From: Polytrichum commune
Lineage: Eukaryota > Streptophyta > Polytrichopsida > Polytrichales > Polytrichaceae
Length of the DNA stretch: 64,000 bases
Direction: 5' to 3'
NCBI GenBank assembly: GCA_950295325.1
Contig: OX485805.1
Coordinates: forward strand, 2,542,501 to 2,606,500
Position numbers and translations under genes: made by a program. This document shows positions 38,208-50,353 of this stretch, piece by piece (the stretch's first letter is position 1; every line of letters begins with the position of its first letter). Below the pieces are notes generated by a model. It was not told the origin of the DNA. It saw only the letters and a list, made by a program, of their open reading frames with translations, and did not search any database.

Positions 38208-38754
38208 AAGGGTTGTTTACACCATGGACCATGAAGTGATTGGTTGTTGAACTCGTTTCGGGACCACTTCAGTTTACACCAAGGAATAAATAACAAAGTG
38301 ACTATGGAGTTTGAGGTCCCCCAAAGACATATTTTAAGGCTTGCATTGTCCATGGACATGGTCCAATGGGTTTTGCCATGGGAGAGGCAGAATAGGTGCT
38401 CTAGTAGAAAAAGGCAAGGGCCCATGGCAGAGAAATATTGTTATCATAATTTTTTACGAAATTTTTTGGGACAAGAAGATTAAGACAAGAGAAAATAAAA
38501 GAATGGTCAAACTTGATTTTTTTTTTCAAAACCGTCCTTTTTGGACATATATATTTTAAAATCAACACATTCACTTTTTGGTGCATGGTCATTCCTCTTG
38601 ATCCACATTCACTTTACACCTAGTGAGGGGCCAAAGGCTTTATAAATTGATTTTTCTAAAGAAATCACACCATGAAAAAAGACCATCAAGTCAGATCATG
38701 AAAAAAGATCATCTTCCATAGTCCAACTTCATGGTCTATAGTGTAAACCGGCCG
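38208..38754. mobile_element. MITE with TTA duplication, TTTACACCATGGACCATGAAG termini
   Basis: 547 bp flanked by TTA (38205-38207, 38755-38757). The left terminus contains GGTTGTTTACACCATGGAC and the right its diverged inverse (GTCTATAGTGTAAACCGGCC). Fits PIF/Harbinger. No coding sequence. Confidence 0.65.
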
Positions 38755-38855
38755 TTAGTGTCCCTTTCTATTTGAAGTTACACAACACTACATCTTTTAT
38801 TATTATTGATGTATTTTTTAATGAAATAGAGTTTCTAATGTTTTATAATATCCCC

Positions 38856-39270
38856 CGGGGAGTGCACTTAAAGTTAAGATTAGGAATACACGTGAGTGCG
38901 TTTTAATGGCACACCCCCTACAATACTTGGCCTTAAAATAGGTTTTAAATTAAGAATTTTTAAGTGCCAAATCATTACGTATATATCTATCACTTGGTAT
39001 AAATTTCAGGACGAAAAGTTTTTAAAAAATATTTAGAAAAATGATAGAAGTTTGAACTAAAATGCGTTGTTTTTTTCTTCAAAAATCAATTTAAAATATT
39101 TACAATTGATCATTTTTTGAAATTTATACAACAAGAACTTTAGATTGTGTTTAACAACTTCATATTTTTTTTACAATTTTTAGATGATTTTTTAGTGCAT
39201 ACATAGGGGGGGGGGGGTCAAAAGTACGCACTCACGTGATTCTTAGTCTTAACTTTAAGTGCACTCCCCG
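38856..39270. mobile_element. Terminal-inverted-repeat element, CGGGGAGTGCACTTAAAG
   Basis: About 415 bp bounded by inverted copies of CGGGGAGTGCACTTAAAGTT, with similarity continuing some 50 bp inward to 'cacgtgagtgcgt'. A poly-G run lies at 39207-39218. Target-site duplication is not clear. Confidence 0.65.
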
Positions 39271-39489
39271 AGTAATACCCAAACAACCAATTTGACATTT
39301 GTTGTTAAAATATTAGATTTACAATAAATAGAAAATGTGTAGCATTGCGTAATTCCAAATACTAAGTGACACAAAAATACAATATCTTGCGTAGCCTATA
39401 TTCCAGACAAAATTTCCATCCAACCTGCTATACACTGGGCACATCTAGCTGCACAACAACACCTAATAGCACACTCTATACCAGGGCTC

Positions 39490-39660
39490 GGGGAGAAGCC
39501 CGATCAATTTAGGGGAATCTATAGAAGAATATACCCCAAATGAATAAAGCAAAACTGGAAGATTATATCAACATGTAACCGGCTGGATTTAGAATCACTA
39601 GGATCTTGACCACCTATGCCCAAAAACTTCCTGGGCACTGCTCTGTACCCATCATCCACA
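39490..39660 (+). repeat. Dispersed repeat family A, copy 4
   Basis: Same orientation as 783-1020 and inverted relative to 36900-37100; the 'ggaatctatagaagaatatacc' and 'aggatcttgaccacctatgcc' blocks are shared. Confidence 0.6.
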
Positions 39661-39761
39661 ATTGTGATTGGTGTAAGCCTTAAAAGAAACTTATCTTACC
39701 CTTGACTTCCTTGACATTCACAAAATCTGCACCATTACCACCACCCCTCCCCATTTTAATA

Positions 39762-39939
39762 CAGTAGAACCCCTCTTAATTAATGGCCTTGGGTCTGGAG
39801 ATTTTTTTTATTAATTAAGAGGGATTATTAAAAGAAAGGGGCTCTAATATTGGGCCCGGTCCCGACTTCGGACTGGAGATTTTCATTAATTCAGAGGGGT
39901 TACTAATTGAGAGGGGATTAGTGAAGAGGATTCCTACTG
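39762..39939. mobile_element. Short pogo-type MITE
   Basis: 178 bp between TA dinucleotides with termini CAGTAGAACCCCTCTTAATT and the inverse of CAGTAGGAATCCTCTTCACT. This is the usual form of plant pogo MITEs. Confidence 0.75.
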
Positions 39940-41492
39940 TACATAGAACCCCTACTCACCACCATCCTCAACATCCACCATCATATACTACCCCGAAGGA
40001 CATATCACATTCACTCGGCATGATGGTTCAATCCACAACCTACAACGTGCATTTGAAAACTAATAACTTGACATTGCTATCGCCCATGCCACCCTTCAAT
40101 TCACATGCTACAAAATTCCCCATCCTCAAAAACTTCCCATCTTTATTACCTTTGTCACACCCAATCCTCAGAGGCTGGGGCAAAACAACTTGTACACATG
40201 TACCTTGGAGGCATGGTTGTAGTCATCCAACATGGAACCAATGTATGGGTTGACTCGCCGTCCCCTCCTCGAACAACTAGTTACACACCCTGTCATGTTG
40301 CACCAACCCCTACCTCAACAATCTTTATATCAGTAAAAACACAACAAAACAATATATGCACTTGTTGCTCTCCTTGACTCCCATCCTTCCATTAGTTGCT
40401 ACACACTAATCCACAGAGGTTTTGAATATATAAAAAATCTACATGCATTTAAGTGTGGGAGCATTAATCCCCATATCTGTACACACATAAACACAATCAA
40501 TGGATCAAAGGCCATTGGGTAAGTATATCGTAATCGTGTGGGACAAACAAATAACCCCTTCATGCGTAGATGTATGAAATCTACTTTCAACATCTAAACT
40601 TGTTAGATAGTTTTGTGTTGTTTGGATGAAGTTCACATGCATTCATATCCTAGCTATATGTCATATATAAGCCAACACAATGACAATATCTAAGTCTACC
40701 ATCAAGTGATCACTTACATTAGAAGTCCATTTATTGCCCTTCTGATACCCAGGAGAGATATCCCAAACCCTTGGGATATTGGATCCTAATCTGCCCAGGC
40801 AACACTAAACACCCACCAACATTCATCCATAATTTTGTACTAAATTGTCTTGCATCCAAGTTATTTTCATTTATTTGTCATCCATCCCCTAGTCTTAATA
40901 ACAATTGTCCTAAAGTCCTACCAAACTTGTAGGATAGCCTTTTAGACCCTCCCATATACTTGAACACTATATTCGTTAAATTGAGACTTTCTCTAGTCTC
41001 AAATTAATATATGGATCAAACAACATTCCGTGTTCCGAAACTATATTGCGAACAATCTCAAATATATTATATGTTCTAATATCCCAAATCTATGGGGTGT
41101 GGACATAAGCACATATGGTAGAGCACTCAACACCAACTTCATCAACAAAAACACTTTGGGTAGAGCACTCCAAACTAGTTTCACCCAAAAAACATATAAA
41201 ATGATTTCTATTATTAGCATGGTCAATAAAATATAGACATTGCAACATACAAAGTACATGCAATAAATGCATTTTTCTTCAATGGAAAATTTAGTCCCAA
41301 ACTTAATAAAAAATGAACTTCACAACTGTATTGAAATATAGTAAATGGATATTCATCCAACCCCAAACAATATAGCATTCGCAAGTTCTACCCAAACTTT
41401 GCCCCAAGTTTGAGGAGCACACATATGAGTAATATATATTCGTCGAATTACATATTACACTATAATCATGCTAACACAATCCTACCAACTTC
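39940..41492. other. 3' flank of the DUF7869-type gene, no gene recognised
   Basis: No supported gene. The block 40970-41030 ('ctctagtctcaaattaatatatggat') is clearly related to 47980-48035, tying the right and left flanks of the unusual region together. Confidence 0.45.
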
Positions 41493-44400
41493 TCATTCAA
41501 CGTGGGTTGCTTCTTCTGCGATCCGAGCAAGGTTGTCTTTTGCAAAAGTTATGTACTTTTGAGGGATGGACACTGATCCACTATGATTTTTCCGTGGTTT
41601 CCATGCTATGAATATGGAATCTTTATCTACCCAAGATGGACCGTGCTCAGAATCCACCTTCCACCGAAAGTTAGGGTTTGTATCCCAACCTGTATAATGC
41701 CAAACAACATCTTCATTCCGTGTTGTCGGTCGGTAGTACTCTACTTGTATTTGTCGAAAATGAGGGCTGCAAGTTACAAAATTTGGTTTGGACAAAGCTC
41801 TTGCCACCCACACTGGCTTTGCATATGTCTCATCTCCAGGACGCAAAATGAGCATATAACCTTCATGACAATCCACTGCAATGCGGAAAGATGGTGGCGG
41901 ACGACTACTAGCAGGCCCCACGTAATGGTCGTCCACATCAAACTCCTCTCGAACCTCTCCATTTCCCAAAAGACTAGCCTCCGAAGCTTGTACATTGACA
42001 CGTGTTTGTGGCCAAAACCCATGCCTTAAAGTAAGGGGTGTATCTTGATGAAGGTTTGCCAAAGCGCCACGAACACGTGTCCAATATTGTATCCAACTTC
42101 CGTAACGAAGCCAACACGATCCACCAACATCCGCTACCCTCAAACTCTCCCAATATTGTATGAAGCCTGATATGCCTTTACAAATGTCCTCCAAATTCTT
42201 CATGGGTATTGGTTTGCAAGGCTTAGGCTCTCCGTCAGGCAACATCGTCCTTCCCTCCCCATCAACACGCCATACAAGGAGACCCTCCGGCGGACTCCAG
42301 TCTTGTGACGTGCACAACAACTTGTATTGCATGGCGGGGACACCATCGTCACGCACGTAGAACCGAAATTGTTGTGCCTTTGTATGTCCGATCAATCGGT
42401 GAGCTCCGCTTCGAATATACGGTTCTATAAATGCCTTGAAGTCTGGAACCTCCTCGATCATATGGGGGATGACGGGAATGTTCTCCAAATCCATGTACGA
42501 CTTCATCAACAATGGGATTGTCGGAAAATCCTCCTCGCGCAACTTCATGCTCCACTGCCCAAAAGATGCATCGATATCGTCGTGCGTGTGGCCTACCAAT
42601 AGAAAGGACACAAAAACCTCCTTGAAAATGCTTTTCGCAACCAACAACGACCAATATGCAAAAACATATCTACTTTTATTGTCCTTCGCACAATTGTCCA
42701 ATTGGACATGCAGAGTTGGGGGCAAATTCTTGGCAATCACATCTTCACTTGGTGGCTCCGGCAAGGAGTGCACGCATACATCTCTTCCATCCAAGACCGC
42801 TTCATATAGAGGTGTTGATCCCGAGTTTTCAAATAACAATCTTGATGAATAGGACGGCGGTTTCTCCAAATCACGTAAAAGCTTTGCAAATGACCCTATC
42901 GTGTGGTTTAAATCCGCCGGATACAAATCAAGAGCATAATGAGCATACTTGACATCACCATGTCCATGTGCAATCATCCCTGTAAAGCCAACCCAATGGT
43001 TTAATATTCAACTATAACACCAAAAAATTCACATGGTGTACATCTATGGCCCCAAGTACAAACCTAAAGCACAAATTTGTGTTTAGGTAATGCAATGCAA
43101 TTGTTATCGAAATCACCTGTAACCGATACAGGAAGCTTAAAAAGGCCGTCCGTGGTTTTTATTCGATTTGCAAAACATGGTGAGGCTGTTTTGGCATGGT
43201 CCATTTTGTCATGGATGATTGTAAGGACCTCCAAAGGCCTAGAGATGGACAAAGCTCTATTTGTGTAGTAATCATTACGGTATGCCTCTTGCATGTTCAC
43301 ATGCTTGAAATAGTTCATTTGATGTGCGGCATAGGACTCTGTCCCCATCGTGTGTGCATCTCGAAGGCGTTTCAACTTCTCGCATTTGGAACAACGGGCA
43401 AATTTGTCGCCTCGTCTTTTTGTGATGTATTCGCTAAAGTGAGATTTTTTTATTGCACTCAGTTTCGACAACGAAATAGGGTCCAACCCAACCTTCTCGC
43501 CAACTGCGTTTACGTCCAACAATATGTCTTTCCATTTCGTGCTTGTAGGAAGAACCTTCTCCACAACCTTTTCACCGGTTGCGAGTGTGCGTGTTTTGTG
43601 CGGCATTGCATCGGCAAGGGGGACAATGATGGTTGCCAGAGTGGCGGTTGCTTGTCTCGTTGATTCCCTTGGTTTCTTTAAGCCCGTATTCCCATGGTGA
43701 CGGGACCGGCGGCCTTCCTTGGCATACGCGGCTTGTCTATAAAATTCCGCTTTCGACACACTGTGAATGATGTACCATGCGGTACAACACACGTCTATGC
43801 TCTCAAGGGTAATGACCTTGCGACCCGCTCCGTTCACATGTATCGCCCTATGGACATCAAGTTTTTTGGTGGATCTTAGACGGAAATCTGCAAGCCACAT
43901 TTCCTCGCGGATGGCCTTCAATTTATCCCTTGGGAACAATTGGCAACAACGATGTACACAACAATCCTTTGTGGCAACTTCTCTAATGGACTCCTCACAA
44001 AGCAACCTTTGATGTTTACACTCATTTGCAGACGGAGTAGGACGTGCCAATGTATCGTACTTCCGTAGGCCTTTGCGTGGCCGAATGTTTGCTTGGAGCT
44101 CTTCTTGGATTTGGATGTGTCGTCGCTCATGCTCATGCAAATTAACCCCATCAATTGTCACATTCCTCAACGGCCACCTTCGCAACGAGAACCTATGAGT
44201 TGGATTCACTTCGGAATGTACGAGTGATTCCAATATAACAACTCCAACGTCCTCGGTGCCAAGGGGGTTTTCATCAATGCAATCTTGTGGATGTGTGTTA
44301 CAACAAATACCCTCCGCCACAGCAACTCCACTATCATTAACAAGTACTACATCCAAATTCACCCATAAAGCTCGTGAAAGCCCAGCACATTCCACAGTGG

Positions 44401-44560
44401 GGCAAGAAGGGGCAGATGGCGAAGGACTCCCCAAGTCACCTTCATCTGCATTGTCATCAAAACTATCCTCCCCAACAATGTCTAGCTCATCCCCAGACGT
44501 AGATTGGGTGTTGCCCATGTCGTCAGAGAAGGAATCCCCTCTTCCACCAACTCCCTCCAT
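41493..44560 (-). CDS. DUF7869-type transposase-like protein
   Basis: Two exons, 44560-43117 and 42979-41493, join in phase through a short GT-AG intron and give 976 aa. The start is the first ATG after a likely 3' splice site (tgtgtag) at about 44567, so a 5'-UTR intron is probable. The N-terminal ~100 residues are acidic and low-complexity. A zinc-knuckle-like CSKCEKL lies before IHDKMDHAKT (Asp at ~451 and 454). Exon 2 carries LHVQLDN (Asp ~576) and LLVGHTHDDID (~610-618). From memory, this spacing of DGMD, LDN and VGHTHxDID matches the DUF7869 family, which looks RNase-H/DDE-like and is often multicopy. A transposase origin is inference. The palindrome array starts about 180 bp upstream of the ATG. 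The reading frame is intact. Confidence 0.7.
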
Positions 44561-44736
44561 TGCGCCTACACACATGGAAAAAATGTAAGGGTCCAAAAGA
44601 ATCAAATATCGGAAAATGCAAGACACCATGATCAATGGGGACACCGAGGATGAAGACATTTCCAACACAACTACAATGTGAACTCCCAACACTGTGTGCA
44701 AGTCCAAAACAAGTTCCAGAAATTATTTTGGTGCGG

Positions 44737-45727
44737 GTTTGGGTCGACCGGCCCAAACCTCATAAGGGTCGGACTGAACCCCTAACACACTGGGGTAGGG
44801 GTTTGGGTCGACCGACCCAAACCTCACAAGGGTGCATCCACCCACACCAGGTAGGGGTTTGGGTCGGTCGACCCAAACCTGATAAGGGTCAGGAAAAAAC
44901 CCTAACACACTGGGGTAGGGGTTTGGGTCGATCGACCCAAACCTCACAAGGGTGCATCCACCCACACCAGGTAGGGGTTTGGGTCGGTCGACCCAAACCT
45001 GACAAGGGTCAGAAAAAAAAATCCTAACACACTGGGGTAGGGGTTTGGGTCGACCGACCCAAACCTCACAAGGGTACATCCACCCACACCAGGTAGGGGT
45101 TTGGGTCGGTCGACCCAAACTTGATAAGGGTCAGGAAAAAACCCTAACACACTGGGGTAGGGGTTTGGGTCGACCGACCCAAACCTCACAAGGGTGCATC
45201 CACCCACACCAGGTAGTGGTTTGGGTCGGTCGACCCAAACCTGACAAGGGTCAGAAAAAAACCCTAACACACTGGGGTAGGGGTTTGGGTCGACCGACCC
45301 AAACCTCACAAGGGTACATCCACCCACACCAGGTAGGGGTTTGGGTCAGTCGACCCAAACTTGATAAGGGTCAGGAAAAAACCCTAACACACTGGGGTAG
45401 GGGTTTGGGTCGACCGACCCAAACCTCACAAGGGTGCATCCACCCACACCAGGTAGTGGTTTGGGTCGGTCGACCCAAACCTGACAAGGGTTTGAAAGAA
45501 ACCCTAACACACTGGGGTAGGGGTTTGGGTCGACCGACCCAAACCTCACAAGGGTACATCCACCCACACCACGTAGGGGTTTGGGTCGGTCGATCCAAAC
45601 GTGATAAGGGTCAGGAAAAAACCCTAACACACTGGGGTTGGGGTTTGGGTCGACCGACCCAACCTGTTAAGGGTCAGACATAAACCCTAACACACTAGTG
45701 GACAGGTTTGGGTCGGTCGACCCAAAC
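44737..45727. repeat. 120-bp tandem array with 17 palindromes
   Basis: About eight units of roughly 120 bp. Each unit holds 'cctaacacactggggtag', a palindrome, 'ctcacaagggtgcatccaccc', a second palindrome and 'aagggtcaggaaaaaa'. The palindrome has arm GTTTGGGTCG, a two-base centre (AC, AT or GT) and the reverse complement of the arm. I count 17 palindromes, the first at 44737-44758 and the last at 45706-45727; most have perfect arms. Because 120 is a multiple of three, long frames run through both strands; these are artefacts. Confidence 0.95.
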
Positions 45728-46629
45728 CTCATAGGGTCAGACTCAAAACCCGCCAACACTAGTGTAAAGGTGAAGGTTCGCCCAAGTACACCACAAAATC
45801 CGGCGTATAATGCGGCGGATATTGCGTGGTGTGTTGAATTTGAGCTCATTGCAAAGTTCACGGTGGGCTTGCATGGTGTGGATAGGTGCTCATGAACTTG
45901 CATGCTATGGATAAGTGCTCATGAACGGCAGCATGCACGAACCTTGAAGTACAGCTCCTACTAAGAGTTCTCTCTACGAATTCGACAGCGGGAGAAGAGA
46001 AAAAAAGGACCGACTTTTGGGGGGTGCGCCCCTTTATACTATCCACCTCCGCTTCCCAGACTTAGTCATTGGATGCCTTCCCCGCCTTCTTCTCTTGCAG
46101 AGGTTATTTCAAACCTCCTGACAGAATTCCCTGTTTTCTGTTTATAGTAGAAAAATGCGCATCTATCAATGCCCCTCTGATACCCCAGCCGTCATATGAC
46201 TTAGTCTATGTTATTTAATCTATTTGTTTTGTTTTGTGTGGATATGACATACGCCATTGGGAGGAAGGGTGGCGGCCACATTAATTTTTTCAAGTATCAT
46301 CAAGGTATATTTCAACCAATATGTAGACCCAAACACAACTCCATTCAATGCTTTCAAGTGTAAACCTATTTAGATGGGGTTTGGGCCATTTGGAGGCTGC
46401 AATTATGAGAGAGTTTCCAAGGCTTGAGGCCATTGTCATGATGAATAGAATTATTTATTTGTCCCCCCTAAACCCTAAACCCTAGAACCTTGCTCTATTA
46501 TCTCGCATGCAAGAGTGGCAATGATGAACGTATGTGGACGTTGTTAAGGGGATACTAACTACCAATGTCCCTTTCTAGTTCAATCTTTTAATGTTACTTG
46601 AATCCATCCTCAAGTTCATTTCAAGTTTA
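45728..46629. other. Intergenic upstream region
   Basis: No coding gene seen. A telomere-like 'cccctaaaccctaaaccctag' is present at about 46466-46486. Confidence 0.4.
46033..46038 (-). promoter_or_regulatory. Possible TATA box of the DUF7869-type gene
   Basis: TATAAA on the minus strand in a GC-mixed context ('tataaaggggcgcacc'), about 1.5 kb upstream of the ATG. If used, the palindrome array would lie in a 5'-UTR intron ending at the acceptor near 44567. Tentative. Confidence 0.25.
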
Positions 46630-47465
46630 CTAATGTGTGAGAGCAAAACATCCAAGATTGGACCCTAAACCCTTATAACATCCACAACATGAAATACGCA
46701 TTGACTAAATACAAAACCAATTAGGATATCATGTTTAAACGTCCCATATAACATATTAACATGATCAAGATTGTATTTACTATGACCTTCCGATTAGACT
46801 CTTCTTCATATTATGCAAACAATATCTGTTATATCTTCCTCCATTATCTAATACACGTGGAGAGAACAATGAATAACAACATGATGTTGTGCTTCTCCGA
46901 TTTACTTTTACATGACATTCCATATATTAAATACATCATGAACGATGGTTTATTAGCGACTAATATGTGATTCCCTAAAGTGAGTGAAACATCCAAAGTT
47001 GGACCCCTAGCCCCTATTAACATCCACAATATTTCATGTTATGTGAATAAACACACGACCAATCAATATATCGCGTTTAAACGTCTCGAATAACAAATTA
47101 ACATAATCAACATCGTCTTCACTATAACCTTCCTATAAGACTCTTCTCACGAGTAAGACAATGTTATACATTGACATTGGATAGATTAATATGTTATAAC
47201 CCTATCTCCTAAACCCTAAACCCTAAACCCTAAACCCTAAACACCAAATGTAGTTGTGGTTCACTGATGCCCCCATATACAAACAACATCTATTTTATCT
47301 TGCGCCATCATCTAATATACATGGAAGGAACAGGGAATAACAACATGATTGCTTGAATGGCTTCATTTGATGTTGTGCTTATCCCATTTACTCTTATATC
47401 ACAATCTATATATTAAATAAATCATGAACCATGATTTATTGGCGACTATGTGATTCGTGAAAGTC
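46630..47465 (+). repeat. Degenerate tandem duplication, about 330-450 bp
   Basis: The block around 'gacccctaaccccyataacatcc', 'gtttaaacgtc' and 'accttccnatnagactcttct' at 46660-46805 recurs at 47000-47155. The block around 'ttatctaatacacgtggagagaaca' and 'atattaaatacatcatgaacgatg' at 46811-46975 recurs at 47270-47460. A telomeric repeat tract sits in the second copy. Confidence 0.65.
47212..47244 (+). repeat. Interstitial telomere-type repeats
   Basis: About four to five tandem CCCTAAA units, the plant telomere heptamer. Another short tract lies at 58651-58678. Confidence 0.9.
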
Positions 47466-49440
47466 ACGATCTAAGGGATGTACTTAAAACTTGAGCATGT
47501 TCGCATTTTCAAATAAGGATCGTGCATTTCAAAACCCTTGCAAAATGCAGTTGGGGAAGGTATTCATTTATTAGGCTCCATACTCAATTATTCTAAATTG
47601 TTCCACATGTTGGGGGGTGTGGGTAATTTTTTTTTTTCATTCAATATCGTGTGAATTGTTGGCATCATTGGTAAGGACTAAATGTGAATGGTTACATTGT
47701 TAAATATAACGCAATTATATGGTTTAAATTTTCCAACATGCTCAAACAAAAGAGAAACCAATGCCTTCAATGATTTTGGAAAATTTAGGGTATGGTGTCA
47801 TGTAAGTAGGGGATAAGTATTAGTTTAGCATAAAGTTTTGTTGTAAGAATGCGCTGGCTATATAAATGGTTAGTTTTGTAGAATAACACATTTTATGTAG
47901 CACCTTAGGGTACTCCATAGTTTTTTTGAAAAAACTAATAAGGGTTTAGAGCAGGGTCCAAAAGAACCTAAACCCTAAAATTCGCTAATTTGAGATTTTC
48001 TCTTCTCTCAAATTAATATATGGACCACAACAACATAGTGTAATGTTTAGGTCGTCCTACCTAAACCATCTTCATATGAGATCTTAATTGCGTTCTTGAT
48101 ATGAACACCCGCTTCAAAGTATTTGCATCTTACAACATTCTCCAATGTACGTGCGATTTTATCCATGTTCTTATATTTGTAACTTTCTCAAAATGCCGAA
48201 AAAATCCCAAATTAACGAATATACCGATTAAAACAAATGCAGCCTACAAAATTAGTGACTTAGCCTATAAAATTTTGAAAGTGTAGGACAAAGAGCCTAT
48301 GGACAATTTAAAAACATAGGATATCAACCTATGTGATAAAAACAATTAGGAAATTTTGCCTAAATTTTTTTTAAAAGAAAGGATTTTAGCCATTCATCCT
48401 TCTTCAAATTGGGAAATTAGTTGGCCTAAGTACATATCTTTAGGCTATATCTTGCAGGAAGAGTAGAGGTTGAATGAGAACATGGTGAGAACTTTCACCC
48501 TTAAACTCATTTGAATTTTAGCAACCTTTCATAACTTATAATCAACTCTTTAAAAAAGACTTGGTTAATCCTTGGCCTTCAAACGTGGTGAAAGGCTTAG
48601 CCAGGTTCAATTCCTGCCAAGGATCCCACTTAGTACTCAAATTTTGATTTTAAAACCTACAACATTAAAAGATATGAAGGATTTTAACCTACTAAAAATT
48701 AGTTTTGAGGCAATTGGCGAGGAACTTACAAACTCAAAAGGTTTTCAACTTACAAAAAGTTGATATTGTAGAATGCAACCTATGCTATGAGGCAAATAGC
48801 CTATGTACTCTTAAAGAGGTAGGCCCGCTAAGGGTTTAGAGTCAAGCGTTATGATTTAGGTTTTAGGGTTCCCTGTAACCCTGTTTCCGTGGGTGCCCTA
48901 ATCCTGTGGGCACCCTATTCATGCGGTTGGGGGCCAATGCCCGAGGTAAACAAAACCCCAACCGTCGCATTTCTCATTTCTTTCTTTCTCTCTCTTTCTT
49001 TCTCTCTCTCTTTCTTTCTCTCTCTCTCTCCGCGCCTCGCTTGGAAGCGCCGCCTCTCCTGAAGTGCCGCTTTCGCAAAGCGCCGCGGCGAATCAGGCTT
49101 GGTGTAGGTTAACCCTTCATTCTCCCGCGTTCATTGCTTTCTTCTGCATCTTCTTTTCCCTCCTTTCTTTTGCTCTTCAATAGAATAGCCCTTGTGCAAG
49201 CTTAGAAGTTAGGAAGAGTTTTGAAAGAAACAGAAACATACGGAGGAAGGTTTTAGAGCGTGAGAGTGAAGGAAGTTAGCAAAAGAGTGTTGAAGAGTAT
49301 TGGAAAGTGCTGAAGGAAGTTAGTAGAACATTGTGTAGTAGATAAAGCTTCGGTTTGGGAGGTCCAGGTGTTTGTACTGGAAGTTTTAGGAGTGCTTGTG
49401 AAATTCAAGAGTTCTTTAAGAGTATCAAGAGTTGTTTGAG
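47466..49440. other. 5' region upstream of the ParB-like gene
   Basis: AT-rich up to about 48840, then GC-rich with a CT microsatellite at 48978-49030, consistent with promoter and 5' UTR. A box-B-like CCAGGTTCAATTCCTGCC at about 48600-48617 looks tRNA- or SINE-derived, but no complete tRNA folds there. Confidence 0.35.
48044..48235 (+). repeat. Left member of a flanking direct repeat
   Basis: Begins with a variant palindrome (GTTTAGGTCG, centre, CTACCTAAAC) and continues through 'aacacccgcttcaaagtatttgc', 'atcttacaacattctccaatgt' and 'ctcaaaatgcc'. The same order recurs at 57548-57731 in the same orientation, roughly three quarters identical by eye. The pair brackets the ParB-like/HAD gene. 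Confidence 0.75.
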
Positions 49441-49700
49441 AGTTTTCGAAGTCGTTTGAGAGATTCAGTAGTTTTGTGAGGGATTCAGGAGTGGGTTTAG
49501 ACATTTCGAAGTCTTTTGAGAGGTTTAGTAGTTGTGTGTGAGATTCAGGAGTTGGTTTGGACATTTCGAAGGCTTTTGAGAGGTTTAGTAGTTGTGTGTG
49601 AGATTCAGGAGTTGGTTTAGACATTTCGAAGTCTTTTGAGAGATTCAGTAGTTCTGTGTGAGATTCAGGAGTTGGTTGAGAGATCCAAGAGCTATTTGAG
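49441..49700 (+). repeat. 60-bp tandem repeat in the probable 5' UTR
   Basis: Four to five units with period 60 containing 'gagattcaggagttggttt', 'gacatttcgaag' and 'cttttgagaggtttagtagtt'. The repeat makes an artefactual repetitive frame on the minus strand. It lies just upstream of a candidate 5' splice site at 49819. Confidence 0.75.
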
Positions 49701-49936
49701 AGAGTTGATACTTGTTTGAAAGTTTCTCATTGAACTTTCTCACAGTTTGTTTGATATTGAGAATTATTGGAAGAACAACCTGCTCTACTCCAAATTGTCT
49801 GCACAACATCTTTGAAAGGTATTGTGTTTTATTTTAACCAATATGTGTTTGTATATTCACGGTTTTGTAGCATACACAATGCATAAGCATTGTATATGCT
49901 AGATGCCAAGTTTTAAAAATACATTAAAATAATATT

Positions 49937-50327
49937 GTTTGGGGAGACGACCCAAACACAGCCCCTTGTTTGGGTCGCTCGACCCAAACACAAAACAAAG
50001 CATCATGTTTGGGCCGAACGACCAAAATATAACACAAAGCATCATGTTTGGGTCGAACGACCCAAACTAAGTCTTCTAATTATAAACTCATAAAGAAATC
50101 CATGATTTTTGCATCAATATAAAATTCACATCAACCCAAAATAATAATCAAGGAATGTATCAAGGAAAAGTATCAAGGAATCCTGCATGTCACAAACAAT
50201 ATAAAATGCAAATCCACCCAATAATCACAACATTCTTATTATCATTACAAATGATGCTGAAATATATAAATACACAATCCACCTAAACCTATTCATGTCG
50301 TAGATGTTTGGGTCGAACGACCGGAAC
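49937..50327 (+). repeat. Five palindromes in the proposed 5'-UTR intron
   Basis: Palindrome copies at 49937-49957 (imperfect), 49968-49989 (centre CT), 50007-50028 (imperfect), 50046-50067 (centre AA) and 50306-50327 (imperfect right arm). They fall inside a likely intron from donor 49819 (gaaag|gtattg) to acceptor 50353 (cttacag) directly before the ATG at 50354. Confidence 0.75.
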
Positions 50328-50353
50328 TAACTTTGCGCATTATTTTCTTACAG

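Noticed and set aside
40105-40377. Possible retrotransposon gag/pol fragment
   Set aside because: No zinc knuckle, protease, RT or integrase motifs; composition is Thr/Pro-rich noise.
44635-45683. Long open frames on both strands rich in GRPTQT or VDPNPYPS repeats
   Set aside because: They follow from a roughly 120-bp tandem unit, a multiple of three, that lacks stops in several frames. No start, splice or domain evidence supports them.
44737-45727. CRISPR array
   Set aside because: Regularly spaced palindromes look superficially similar, but the 'spacers' are themselves repeated, the genome is a plant's and no cas genes are present.
48569-48623. tRNA-like segment with TCCTTGG...CCAAGGA ends and a GGTTCAATTCC box B
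   Set aside because: Only about 55 nt, with no room for a D-arm and a weak anticodon stem. At best a tRNA-derived fragment.
49253-49624. Minus-strand frame with repeated SKPTPESHTQLLNLSK
   Set aside because: Artefact of a 60-bp tandem repeat in the probable 5' UTR of the rightward gene.
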